42,904 bases of DNA from a virus. Made by a program: the position numbers and the translations under genes. The notes below the pieces were generated by a model. That model worked only from the letters and a program-made list of their open reading frames with translations. It was not told the DNA's origin and ran no database searches. The DNA lies in the IMG/VR virus record IMGVR_UViG_3300032287_000447, positions 1-42,904 of that record; one strand, written 5' to 3'. Positions 16,112 to 24,798 of this stretch are shown piece after piece. Each line of letters opens with the position of its first letter. Positions within the stretch are counted from its first letter, which is position 1.

Positions 16112-17973
16112 TAGATGCCTAGATAATGTTCCGCATACCAGCGTGCTGAATCTACATCTTTAGTTTCAACAAACTTGTTAAGTACATCAGCATAGGTTTC
16201 ATCTAATACTTGAAACTCAAATGGGCGTGAAGGTGTGCCTTTGCGTAGCCAACGAATAAACTTTTTAACTTCTTCTTCGGCTTCTGCTGGTTTAACTTCA
16301 GGTTTATCTTCAGGTTTTGTAGGTTCTGACTCTGTTGGTTTTTCTTCACCAGCAGGTACATCTTCTCCCAAACCTATTCCGCCAAATGGGTCTATAGGTT
16401 CAACGGCTGGTTGTACTCCATCAGGACCAAAGAAGTAGACGCTATTGCCAGCAACCAGCATAGGCATATCCGCCTCTGGTGTTTCAATAAGTGGCAAGCC
16501 AAGTTCTGCGCGGTTTTCATTTACTGTGATTGAACCGTTCTTCTTACGAATGTCATCACGAGCCGCGGCTTCCTGAGTATTGGTGCGCTCGCTTGGTGCA
16601 AGACGGAATTCCAATTCGCGTGGCATAGCAAGGAATCGATATGACAATGCGCTAATCATTTGTGATACCCAGTTAGCAGTAGGGATAATTCCAATGGCTT
16701 CGCCTGATTCAGACTCGCCTTGCTGTAATCCTGATGCGCCTAAACTACCGCCACCGTTAAATCCAATTTCAGATGGCAAAACTCCAAAGTGTCCTGTGAT
16801 GGATGAGACCAAATAGTTATCCATAGCATCAGAGAACTTGTCTGAATAGCCTTCTTCAAAGTGCAACTTACCGCCGGGAACTAACAAGCGCATACGATTA
16901 CGCTGTGCTGTTTGTCCTGATAGGTCATCATTGTAAATATCTTCATAAGCTCTGATTTGGTCAGGTGTCATTGAAGTTGTTTCAGGCAATTCCAAATATG
17001 ACTTAGGCATTGTGCCATCTGTAAATTCTGAACGAATCCATTGCTGACGGCGTAGATAAATGTCTGCTAGTGGAAGGCAACGCTCTGTAGGTGATAGTCC
17101 ATACACGCTATTGGCTCTACGGTTGCGTACAAAATAAGCAAGGTCATCAGAGGTAAATTCACCATCTGCATCCTCATCATCTATGCCAGCATTAAACTCT
17201 GAGCGTGGGAATCCAAAAAGAATTTGTTGGAACGCTGGACCAATATGTGGCTCTGGTCGCATACCTCGGTCATCAAGTAGTGGCTTAATAGTTGACCCAT
17301 CAAGTACTTGAAAGCCTCTAATTTCCCCGCCTACAGTAACTTGTGGCCATATAGCCCATGCATCTAGTACATCAATTTCTTCCATTGACATACTAAGCCA
17401 GTCACAAAATGACAATCCGTTTTGTGGGTCTGGTGTTTCCCAGAACTTACGAAGGCGACCAATTTCAGGCGATAATTTTTCACGCGCTTCTTTGAGTGCA
17501 TTAAGGTGGTTGCCACCTGATTCAGAAATAATGCGCTCTGTTGCGGCTTCGCTTAGGACAATATCCCAGTCAAGTCCAGTTATCTTTGCTTTACGAACTT
17601 CAATGCAACGGCGGACAATATCAATTTGGTCAGAGACGGCGCGTAAGGTCTTAAAAGGAACAAGTCGGTTATCAGATACATTGATGTTTTGTGCGACTTG
17701 AAATTCATAACGGCGTGGGTCTGGGCGACCAGTATCTAAGCGTAACGGGTTAATTGCACCCGGCAGAATTGGCATACCCGGGGCGAATGGAACGCTAGCC
17801 AAAAGCGGGTTACGAGGAAGTGCTGTGCTTACATTTGAACCATATTGTGTCTGAGCAATACCAGCGGCACTAATCATTTGTTGCATGGTCATTGTGCCAG
17901 CACCCGCAGGGAGGTTTGGTGCTTTAACGATTTCATCCGCAACGCGTTTTGCGATTCTATCTAGTAGTCCCAA
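16111..17973 (-). CDS. Portal protein
   Basis: The 620-aa protein starts at a TTG (17973) with GGAGAA 7 bases upstream. The central region (about 85-470) has portal features: QIDIVRRCIEVRKAKITG, LDWDIVLSE, a wing region with FVRNRRANSVYGLSP, and the RQQWIRSEFTDGTMP helix. The C-terminus (about 520-590) is Pro/Glu/Lys-rich and likely disordered. It forms the dodecameric DNA channel at the capsid vertex and docks terminase and connector. It is divergent from the plus-strand glycan gene with only 28 bases between them. Confidence 0.85.
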   Translation of the reverse strand: MGLLDRIAKRVADEIVKAPNLPAGAGTMTMQQMISAAGIAQTQYGSNVSTALPRNPLLASVPFAPGMPILPGAINPLRLDTGRPDPRRYEFQVAQNINVSDNRLVPFKTLRAVSDQIDIVRRCIEVRKAKITGLDWDIVLSEAATERIISESGGNHLNALKEAREKLSPEIGRLRKFWETPDPQNGLSFCDWLSMSMEEIDVLDAWAIWPQVTVGGEIRGFQVLDGSTIKPLLDDRGMRPEPHIGPAFQQILFGFPRSEFNAGIDDEDADGEFTSDDLAYFVRNRRANSVYGLSPTERCLPLADIYLRRQQWIRSEFTDGTMPKSYLELPETTSMTPDQIRAYEDIYNDDLSGQTAQRNRMRLLVPGGKLHFEEGYSDKFSDAMDNYLVSSITGHFGVLPSEIGFNGGGSLGASGLQQGESESGEAIGIIPTANWVSQMISALSYRFLAMPRELEFRLAPSERTNTQEAAARDDIRKKNGSITVNENRAELGLPLIETPEADMPMLVAGNSVYFFGPDGVQPAVEPIDPFGGIGLGEDVPAGEEKPTESEPTKPEDKPEVKPAEAEEEVKKFIRWLRKGTPSRPFEFQVLDETYADVLNKFVETKDVDSARWYAEHYLGI

Positions 17974-18001
17974 TTTGTTCTCCTATTGGTATTGTATTCC
18001 T

Positions 18002-19003
18002 ATGAACTTAGTAGAGAAGGCAGTCTCTAATGGTGGCAAGTTAGCACCTTTAGTTATACCAGTTGGTCTAACATCTGGAACAGGTTTGATGAACCCTTCC
18101 ATTTTTATAGACCAAGATAATGAAATTATTGTCAATCTGCGTCATGTCAACTATACCTTAGTACACGCCGAAAACAAGCAAAGTTTTCCCAGTCGCTATG
18201 GTCCATTGACCTATTTGCACCCTGAAAAAGACCAGCGCCTTGTGACAGAAAACTACTTGTGCCGCTTGGACAGCAACCTTAATATGACCGACTTTACTAA
18301 AGTCGAGATGCTTGAACTGCATGAGCGTATATGGGAATTTGTAGGTCTGGAAGATGCCCGCGTAGTCCAATGGCACAGCGAATACTTCCTAATTGGTGTG
18401 CGTAGAGATACAACCGATAACGGCGTAGGTCGAATGGAATACACACATATTGACCTAGATAAAGTTAATTGGACTGCAAAAGAAATTTGGCGCAAACGCA
18501 TAGCCGCGCCCGGGGCTGATGACTCATACTGCGAAAAGAACTGGATGCCAGTCGCAGATAAACCTTACACTTTAGTTAAGTGGACTATGCCAACCGAAGT
18601 TGTTTATTGCCCGCCTTCAAGCGATGCACATACAGAGCAACTTAGCCTAAGGCAGACCCCAATACCTAGTAAAGACCAACGAGGTGGCTCGCAGGTTATT
18701 CGTTGGGGCAATATGTACATATGCATTACACATGAGGTAGATTTGTATAAAAACTACCTACAGCAAAAGGATGCCATATACCGCCACCGTGTTGTAATGT
18801 GGGATGAGCGATTTAACTTTGTGGGTATGTCCGACCCATTTAGTTTCCTTGACGCTCAGGTGGAATTCTGTGTAGGCGCAACTAAACAAGGGGAAGATTT
18901 ATTGCTTAGTTTTGGCTTTCAAGATAACGCGGCATTTGTATTGCGCGTACCTAAACTTGTAGTAGAGGACTTAATCAAGGAGTGTTTAACCTATGGAAAT
19001 TGA
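18002..19003 (+). CDS. Five-bladed beta-propeller glycosidase-like protein (GH130-like)
   Basis: I took ATG 18002 because the longer upstream frame lies antisense to portal codons. The 333-aa protein has the repeated beta-propeller look of GH130/glycan phosphorylase-like folds: MNPSIFIDQDNEIIVNLRHV, then WEFVGLEDARVVQW (the GLEDARV motif is typical), then a third blade ending FVGMSDPFSFLD. It is the first of three plus-strand genes with overlapping ends. No SD is visible, so translation may be leaderless or weak. A role in processing a sugar or glycan is inferred; the substrate is not evident. Confidence 0.7.
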   Translation: MNLVEKAVSNGGKLAPLVIPVGLTSGTGLMNPSIFIDQDNEIIVNLRHVNYTLVHAENKQSFPSRYGPLTYLHPEKDQRLVTENYLCRLDSNLNMTDFTKVEMLELHERIWEFVGLEDARVVQWHSEYFLIGVRRDTTDNGVGRMEYTHIDLDKVNWTAKEIWRKRIAAPGADDSYCEKNWMPVADKPYTLVKWTMPTEVVYCPPSSDAHTEQLSLRQTPIPSKDQRGGSQVIRWGNMYICITHEVDLYKNYLQQKDAIYRHRVVMWDERFNFVGMSDPFSFLDAQVEFCVGATKQGEDLLLSFGFQDNAAFVLRVPKLVVEDLIKECLTYGN

Positions 19004-19550
19004 ATCCCTCATTATTGATTTGTCCAAAAAACCATTTGACCCACGCTTGAATTTTGATGTTGCCGTTGAGTACCAGAGACTTAACCAGAGTGCTAGTGCC
19101 GTATCGTTTTATCTACGCTGTGCCGAATATGGCGAGCGCGACTCATTGCTTACATATACTTCGCTTTTGTTAATGTCACAATGTTTTAATGACCAACGCG
19201 GACGAGAATACAGCGTAAGCAATTGCATCCTTCAGGCTATCGCGGTAAATCACAAACGACCTGAGGCGTGGCTATTGTTATCCAAGTTCTATGAATCCAT
19301 AGGACAATGGCAGGAAACCTACACATATGCCCATGTCGGTCTAGGCTGTTTTGCAGACGAGCAATTACCCGCCCCTGTTGGTTACCCGGGAGCGTACTCG
19401 TTGTACTTCCAACAGGCTGTGGCGGCTTGGTGGATAGGTCGTAAAGACGAGGCACTCTCTACATTAAAGATACTATCCAGTATGGACTTAGACCCTATGT
19501 ATAGAAATGCCGTAGCCCTAAACTTGGAAAAACTAAATGCTTTGCTTTGA
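18993..19550 (+). CDS. TPR-like helical repeat protein
   Basis: The 185-aa protein is all-helical with repeats such as FDVAVEYQRLNQSASAVSFY, PEAWLLLSKFYESIGQW and AWWIGRKDEALSTLKIL, matching the tetratricopeptide spacing of about 34 residues. TPR units often accompany glycosyltransferases and methyltransferases in surface-glycan loci. The start ATG 18993 overlaps the propeller gene by 11 bases and its end overlaps the FkbM gene by 14 bases, so the three are likely made together. It may scaffold the other two products. Confidence 0.7.
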   Translation: MEIESLIIDLSKKPFDPRLNFDVAVEYQRLNQSASAVSFYLRCAEYGERDSLLTYTSLLLMSQCFNDQRGREYSVSNCILQAIAVNHKRPEAWLLLSKFYESIGQWQETYTYAHVGLGCFADEQLPAPVGYPGAYSLYFQQAVAAWWIGRKDEALSTLKILSSMDLDPMYRNAVALNLEKLNALL

Positions 19551-20199
19551 TATTGGCGCAAATCGTGGTGACTTTACCTTAGCCGCATTAAGTAAAGGTT
19601 ATGATGTTGTCGCTATTGAAGCCGCACCTAAAGTATTTGGTGAGTTGGTTACTAACTTTATCTATAACCCGCGTGTAACCCCGCTTAAATTTGCTGTAAG
19701 CGGTAGCGATTATGTACGCGTGGAATTCTATGAAGCGGAAGAAGATGGACTATCTACGCTTAACCAAGATTGGCTAACTGATGAATCCTTGCCATATGCG
19801 GGCAAACCTTACAAAACTATAGCCGCAACAACAATTACATTAGATAAGTTGGCTTTGCTTTACGGCGTACCAGACCTTATTAAAATAGATGTGGAAGGTG
19901 CAGAGTGGTCTGTATTCAAAGGATTAAGTTCCAAAATGGGAACTATTGCCTTTGAGTGGACACTAGCCACAATGCACGAACACATTGAGCAATTAAACTA
20001 TTTGGCTCATGGCGGATATACGGAAGTAGCACCGCAATACATTGAGCATCATTGTCAAGAACCCGATAAGTGGTTTGATATTAAGTCGTTTGACTTAGGC
20101 TTATGGCACGAACGCAATAAGGGTTTATGGGAACAAGGCTATTGGAAAAAGTCTGGCTTACGACCAACAGCAGATGTTGGAATGTTGTGGGTTCGTTAA
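19537..20199 (+). CDS. FkbM-family SAM-dependent methyltransferase
   Basis: The 220-aa protein has the FkbM pattern: SAM-binding motif DIGANRGDFT (residues 5-14), acidic residue E28 after strand 2 (VVAIEAAP), and PDLIKIDVEGAEWSVFKGL further on. The family methylates sugars or small hydroxylated groups. It overlaps the TPR gene and ends 4 bases into the convergent minus-strand gene. With the propeller protein it forms a glycan-modification island, perhaps altering host surface sugars or virion glycans. Confidence 0.85.
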   Translation: MLCFDIGANRGDFTLAALSKGYDVVAIEAAPKVFGELVTNFIYNPRVTPLKFAVSGSDYVRVEFYEAEEDGLSTLNQDWLTDESLPYAGKPYKTIAATTITLDKLALLYGVPDLIKIDVEGAEWSVFKGLSSKMGTIAFEWTLATMHEHIEQLNYLAHGGYTEVAPQYIEHHCQEPDKWFDIKSFDLGLWHERNKGLWEQGYWKKSGLRPTADVGMLWVR

Positions 20200-20432
20200 A
20201 CGATTAGTGTTTCGGCTTCTTCCGCTGTAAGTGGCAATCCTGCAATAAGTTTTTCTTTTGCAGATGCTTTGAGTGCATCCTTAGCCGCTTTAGCCGCATC
20301 TTCTTCAGACTTGCGTGTAGCGTATTCAATTGCATCTAGTTCGCGCTGTTGAATTTCTTCGGCTGTAAGGTCTACATATTCTTGTGTGCCTTTTTCAAGG
20401 TCTACAATTAACTTCTTAGGTGTATCGGTCAT
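20196..20432 (-). CDS. Small helical tail-module protein, 78 aa
   Basis: The 78-aa protein has a short beta start (KKLIVDLEKGTQEYVDLT) and then a long Ala/Lys/Glu-rich helix with EEIQQRELDAI and a C-terminal PLTAEEAETLI. It resembles short proteins found after tail fibre genes in environmental phages, where they may assist fibre assembly. It ends convergently with the FkbM gene by 4 bases. The function is unknown. Confidence 0.65.
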   Translation of the reverse strand: MTDTPKKLIVDLEKGTQEYVDLTAEEIQQRELDAIEYATRKSEEDAAKAAKDALKASAKEKLIAGLPLTAEEAETLIV

Positions 20433-20433
20433 T

Positions 20434-20742
20434 TTATTCTCCTTGAATAATTACATGGGTAGCATCGGAACAAGACCATCTGCATGTTTCTTCATCAAAT
20501 GTGATTGATTCAGGGTGACACTCAGGTTGTGGTGCAATAAATGCATCGCGTGTAGGGTCAAATTGATGACCAACTCCTGCATAATTTTTGCGCATATTGC
20601 CATTGTAACTTGTTTGCATCCAAAATCCGCCAAGACCTAAATCGTTAGCAAGGAATTCCTGACCGCGATGTTCTTGGTCATTGGGTACAACTAACACGCG
20701 AATAACAATATTGTTTTCGTCAATTTCTGCAAAATGCGCCAT
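20434..20742 (-). CDS. Conserved aquatic-phage-type structural protein, 102 aa
   Basis: The 102-aa protein has the pattern often seen in marine and freshwater phages: a start MAHFAEIDENNIV, then VLVVPNDQE, a WMQTSYN motif, RKNYAGVGHQFDPTRDAF, and a final segment with Cys-Arg-Trp. I recall this family near tail fibres of cyanophages and pelagiphages; its function has not been established to my knowledge. It sits between the adhesins and the 78-aa helical protein. Confidence 0.7.
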   Translation of the reverse strand: MAHFAEIDENNIVIRVLVVPNDQEHRGQEFLANDLGLGGFWMQTSYNGNMRKNYAGVGHQFDPTRDAFIAPQPECHPESITFDEETCRWSCSDATHVIIQGE

Positions 20743-20753
20743 TTTATATCTCC

Positions 20754-22082
20754 TTATACCGGGTATCTAATAATAACAATACCTGAACCGCCATTTGCGG
20801 CTGTGTAATTTTGTGCAACACCTTCTCCGCCATTTCCGGTACTTGCTGTACCTGCAACTGCGGCGCGTGTCATTGTTGCACCTGCACCGCGACCACCTGT
20901 TGCGTATGTTACCGAAGTTCCGCTAATTGAATTGGCTGTACCTGCACCGCCAGTAGTTCCCGTTGAATCATACGCAGATGCCGCTGGCCCGGCTCCCGAT
21001 GAACCGCCACCTCCACCGCCGTTATATCCTCCACCATTTTGAATTGCATTTCCGCCCGCATAGCCTTCAACGGGAGAATAAGAACCTGTATTACCTGCTC
21101 CGCCAGTATTTGTTCCCGAACCGCCTGTATTACATGCTCCACCACCCGAACCTCCGGCAACTCCACCCGCAACCGCAACCGCAGACGAACCGCCCCCGCC
21201 TCCGCCACTTGTGTTTGTAGTTGAAAAAGTAGAACCTGTACCGCTAAAACCTTGATATGGATTTGAAGTACCAGCCGCACCACCCGCACCAATAATAACC
21301 GGGTAACTTGTTAATGCAGTTAATGATACTGAACTCCCGGTGCGATAACCTCCCGCGCCTCCGCCACCCGCGCCGCGGTCATTTCCTGAATATCCCCCGC
21401 CGCCTCCACCTGCTACAACTAATGTGCTACAAGATAATGCTGATTGCGGTATAAACGCCCCTGAATTAAGAAAACTGTGATACCAATAAGTACCATCCGT
21501 TGTAACAATATCTCCGCCCAAGGCTTTAGGAGTTCCGGGTGTAGTGCCTAACGCGGACAATCCATAAAGTGAAAAAGTGCTACCCGATAGAAAAACTTGT
21601 GCGCCAGCGCCACCATCCAGCGCATCAAATGTTACCGAGGTAATTGCCGCAGTATTGGACCATAAGCCCGTTGTTAAACTTTGTCTACCATCAACAGCAT
21701 TATTTTCGTTTACGCTATCAACACTAACTGATTTATAGTTGCTTGAAGTGTAATTTGGTATTGTAAATTCTGTATTGGCAAAAACATTAGATGTTGAAGT
21801 TCCACCATTGGTATAGCCCCAAATTGCGTAAGCAACCCCAGAATAACCAGATGTTCCTTGATTATTTCCAAATCCATATATGACAATACTAGAAAGGCTG
21901 GAACTAGAACCGTTAAATCTAATTGGCAAAAGCCCTAATGTATTGCTGGATGTAATTCTTGTTGATGCAACAATTTTCAAATCGGTATAACCTGTTTGCG
22001 GAATATTAGAAAAGGTTACAGACGATACGCCTGATGTGACCGATACGCGTTGCAATAAGGTATATGTACTTGTGTCAGCCAT
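20754..22082 (-). CDS. Glycine-rich tail adhesin A
   Basis: The 442-aa protein starts with a beta-rich domain of about 180 residues (VTFSNIPQTGYTDLKI, ending FSLYGLSAL), followed by a short linker with WYHSF and a long Gly/Ala-rich region (GGGGGGYSGNDRG, GGAGGY) to the C-terminal GIVIIRYPV. The same domain order is found in its neighbour at 22094-23443. Poly-glycine, PG-II-like adhesin domains at the fibre tip are known for receptor contact in T4-like gp38. A receptor-binding role is therefore likely but inferred. Confidence 0.75.
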   Translation of the reverse strand: MADTSTYTLLQRVSVTSGVSSVTFSNIPQTGYTDLKIVASTRITSSNTLGLLPIRFNGSSSSLSSIVIYGFGNNQGTSGYSGVAYAIWGYTNGGTSTSNVFANTEFTIPNYTSSNYKSVSVDSVNENNAVDGRQSLTTGLWSNTAAITSVTFDALDGGAGAQVFLSGSTFSLYGLSALGTTPGTPKALGGDIVTTDGTYWYHSFLNSGAFIPQSALSCSTLVVAGGGGGGYSGNDRGAGGGGAGGYRTGSSVSLTALTSYPVIIGAGGAAGTSNPYQGFSGTGSTFSTTNTSGGGGGGSSAVAVAGGVAGGSGGGACNTGGSGTNTGGAGNTGSYSPVEGYAGGNAIQNGGGYNGGGGGGSSGAGPAASAYDSTGTTGGAGTANSISGTSVTYATGGRGAGATMTRAAVAGTASTGNGGEGVAQNYTAANGGSGIVIIRYPV

Positions 22083-22093
22083 GATTTATCTCC

Positions 22094-23443
22094 TTATTTT
22101 GCATATCTAATAATAACTAAACCTGAACCGCCATTGCCACCTTTATAGCCATTTAAAGAAGTTAATGCGCCTCCGCCTGAACCTGTGCTTACTACGCCAT
22201 TTGGTGCAAGCGCAGAACCACCTCCGCCGCTTCCGGCGATGGCTGTAAGTTCATATCCGGGTTCTGCATAACCTGTTCCGCCACCTGCGTAATAACCATT
22301 AACGCCGGTTCCAGTTACGGTTGCCCAAGTAGCATTAACATTTTTACCTGCTCCGCCATCGCCACCCTTGGTTGATGTTCCATTTCCGCCAGCGCTTCCC
22401 GCGCCCCCGCCGCCACCCGAACCATAGGCAGGTGGGTATGGATATGTTGCACTTCCATCTCCACCTTTATTTCCATAAGTTCCAGCCGCGCCTCCTGTTG
22501 CGTTTGCGCCAGTTCCAGAACCGCCGCCTGATGCATTTCCATTTGCAACACCGTTTTTATTTGGGGATGTTTGCGTACCAATTTGTCCGCCATAGCCACC
22601 ACCACTAGAGGTAATAGTTGAAAAAATACTGTCACCTCCAACAGTTCCATAAGTCGCGCCTGTAGTAGTTTCTGAAGCGCCACCCGCACCTATTGTAATT
22701 GTGTAAGCCTGAGCAGTAAGTGACAAAGGAGATGCTTCCAATGATGTTCTATATGCGCCAGCGCCGCCACCCGAACCTCCTGCCCCACCACCACCAATAA
22801 CTAAATAATCGGCTGTAAGTGATTGCAACGGTGTAAATGTAGAACTAAATGGAAATGAATGATACCAATATGAAGAATCTGAATAAACATATCCACCTGT
22901 TGCTTTAGGTGTTGCTTCGGCTTCCCATGCCTTTATACCATACAAAGAAAATGTGGTGCCGACTGTAAAACTTGATGCTCCTGCATAGCCTAAAAATTTG
23001 ATTGATGTAATTGCTTCGGTTGAGGAACCTGTGGAGCCACGCCACAATGAAACCGTTGCATTTACGCCAGTTGCGGTTGCAGATGTTCTTGCAAGCACAG
23101 TTTTGTAAGTTGTAGCATTTGAATAGTTTTGGAAATTTAGTGTAGACATCCATTGGCTACCACTATTGACCTGAGCGCCAATTCCCATTATAGCAATCTG
23201 AGCATTATTAGTAGTTCTAAAACTACTTAAAATGCTTCCATCTGAAAACAATTCAGTAGTGGAATAATGCGCTCCTGTATCTGCATTTAGTTGACACGAG
23301 ACAGTTACATTAGCGGAAACCTGTCCGTTAATAACAACGACTAAGTCAGTATATGTTTGCGGAATAGATAAAAATTCGACACTAGCGGCAGCACTCCCCG
23401 TTACAGTTTTTTTATCAAGCGCAATATATGTATTAGTAGCCAT
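22094..23443 (-). CDS. Glycine-rich tail adhesin B (paralogue)
   Basis: The 449-aa protein has the same plan as adhesin A. A beta domain runs from VEFLSIPQTYTDLVV to FSLYGIKAW, then a WYHSF linker, then a Gly-rich part ending GSGLVIIRYAK. The Gly-rich loops differ from those of adhesin A, as expected for a variable host-contact surface. ATG 23443 overlaps the stop of the third paralogue (TAATG). The tandem copies point to duplication and divergence of receptor-binding units. Confidence 0.75.
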   Translation of the reverse strand: MATNTYIALDKKTVTGSAAASVEFLSIPQTYTDLVVVINGQVSANVTVSCQLNADTGAHYSTTELFSDGSILSSFRTTNNAQIAIMGIGAQVNSGSQWMSTLNFQNYSNATTYKTVLARTSATATGVNATVSLWRGSTGSSTEAITSIKFLGYAGASSFTVGTTFSLYGIKAWEAEATPKATGGYVYSDSSYWYHSFPFSSTFTPLQSLTADYLVIGGGGAGGSGGGAGAYRTSLEASPLSLTAQAYTITIGAGGASETTTGATYGTVGGDSIFSTITSSGGGYGGQIGTQTSPNKNGVANGNASGGGSGTGANATGGAAGTYGNKGGDGSATYPYPPAYGSGGGGGAGSAGGNGTSTKGGDGGAGKNVNATWATVTGTGVNGYYAGGGTGYAEPGYELTAIAGSGGGGSALAPNGVVSTGSGGGALTSLNGYKGGNGGSGLVIIRYAK

Positions 23444-24036
23444 TATTTAACTCCGTATAATGCAAAACTGGAATATGCGGTAAATGCCGAGCCATTTCCT
23501 GGTATAAGAGTGACGGAAGTTACTGGGCTCAAACTATTTAGCCATACACCTGAACCAAGGCTTACTCTGCCACCAATTCCTCCAACTGTTCCATTAACAT
23601 CAGCGCCGCCAAGCGTTCTGACAGTTTTATTTTTAGTTGTAGATGTATAGTCAAGAATATCTGCAATGTTAATTCCAAAAAATCCACTTGTTGTTGTGCC
23701 AAGCGCGCCCGTTCCTAAAAATATCTTGTTTGCAGATGTATCTGATACCGCTGCTGGTGCAGAACCGTCACCATAAACAGCGTGGTCAGCATAATTGTTT
23801 GTTGTGTCAGAATTGAATCTAATACAAGCCTCGTCAATTCCGTATGTACCGCGATTAGTTTGTCCAAAAATTCGTAATTGCAGGTTACGATAATTTTGTG
23901 GTATTCCTGTAAAGGTTACTGATGATGCTGTGCTTGATAAAGTTACAGTATTGAGCGCCCAAAAATCACCCTGAAATGCAGGTGCGCTTAAATGCCCTTG
24001 AATTTCGGATGCAAAAAACCCAGGTAGTGGACTCAT
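23443..24036 (-). CDS. Tail adhesin C, N-terminal domain only
   Basis: The 197-aa protein corresponds to the N-terminal beta domain of adhesins A and B (SSVTFTGIPQNYRNLQL near the start, FALYGVK at the end) but lacks the Gly-rich part. It may be a shortened paralogue or a spacer unit in a shared fibre. ATG 24036 overlaps the stop of the collagen-like gene upstream (TAATG). All three share NxxDYxx and Val-Thr-Ser-Val-Thr type patterns, so common ancestry is clear. Confidence 0.7.
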   Translation of the reverse strand: MSPLPGFFASEIQGHLSAPAFQGDFWALNTVTLSSTASSVTFTGIPQNYRNLQLRIFGQTNRGTYGIDEACIRFNSDTTNNYADHAVYGDGSAPAAVSDTSANKIFLGTGALGTTTSGFFGINIADILDYTSTTKNKTVRTLGGADVNGTVGGIGGRVSLGSGVWLNSLSPVTSVTLIPGNGSAFTAYSSFALYGVK

Positions 24037-24776
24037 TAGGAAACATCACCGATAACTGTAAATGATGGAGTTGCGCCGCCTACGGTACAAATGATTGAAC
24101 ATGCTGAATACTGCGCTCGCAATTTAGGAGCGGCTACTGTTGCGCCATTAGATGTAACTGTTGCACCTGATGCGGCGGCAAAAGTTACTTGCCCTGCACC
24201 AATTTGTTGAACATTTACTACATCGTTTGCACTAAATACTGAAATAGGAATTGTAACTGTAATTGGAGATGCGTTAGATGCTGTAACCAACTTATTCAAA
24301 TCACCAATAGCAAGTGTGTAAGTTGTTCCTGTCTGTGCGTTAAATCCTGAGATTCCACCGCCAGCATTTCCTACAGTTCCTTGTAGTCCTTGAGTACCTT
24401 GAGCCCCTGTGGTGCCTTGCGCGCCTGTGGTTCCTTGTGTACCTGTTATTCCCTGTAAGCCTGTAGTTCCTTGAGAACCTGTAACTCCTTGAGTGCCAGT
24501 TGCTCCTTGAATACCTGTTGCACCAGTTGTGCCTTGCGCGCCTGTAATACCTTGTAGTCCAGTTGTACCTTGACTGCCAGTTACGCCTTGTGTACCTGTC
24601 GTTCCTTGCGCACCTGCACTATAAGCATAAGCAAGTGAGTTCCACGCAGTAGAACCATTACCCATCTTCCATTTTGAAGTATCGGTTTCAAGACCCATCT
24701 CGCCAGCGGCAAGTGTTGGATTTGCACTTGTCCATGCGGCTGCTGTATCGCGGCGGTTCTGTAAGCGTGATGTCAT
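24036..24776 (-). CDS. Collagen-like tail fibre with tropism-determinant-type N-terminus
   Basis: The 246-aa protein begins RLQNRRDTAAAWTSANPTLA, then EMGLETDTSKWKMGNGSTAW, the pattern of the Mtd-type N-terminal domain that attaches fibres to phage tails. A collagen-like Gly-X-Y run (GTTGTQG units, about 58-142) follows, and then a C-terminal beta domain (about 150-246). The collagen section likely forms a triple helix as fibre shaft. The order of genes, with fibres directly before the adhesins, supports a receptor-binding module. Confidence 0.8.
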   Translation of the reverse strand: MTSRLQNRRDTAAAWTSANPTLAAGEMGLETDTSKWKMGNGSTAWNSLAYAYSAGAQGTTGTQGVTGSQGTTGLQGITGAQGTTGATGIQGATGTQGVTGSQGTTGLQGITGTQGTTGAQGTTGAQGTQGLQGTVGNAGGGISGFNAQTGTTYTLAIGDLNKLVTASNASPITVTIPISVFSANDVVNVQQIGAGQVTFAAASGATVTSNGATVAAPKLRAQYSACSIICTVGGATPSFTVIGDVS

Positions 24777-24798
24777 GTCATTATCCTTTTGCTATTAG

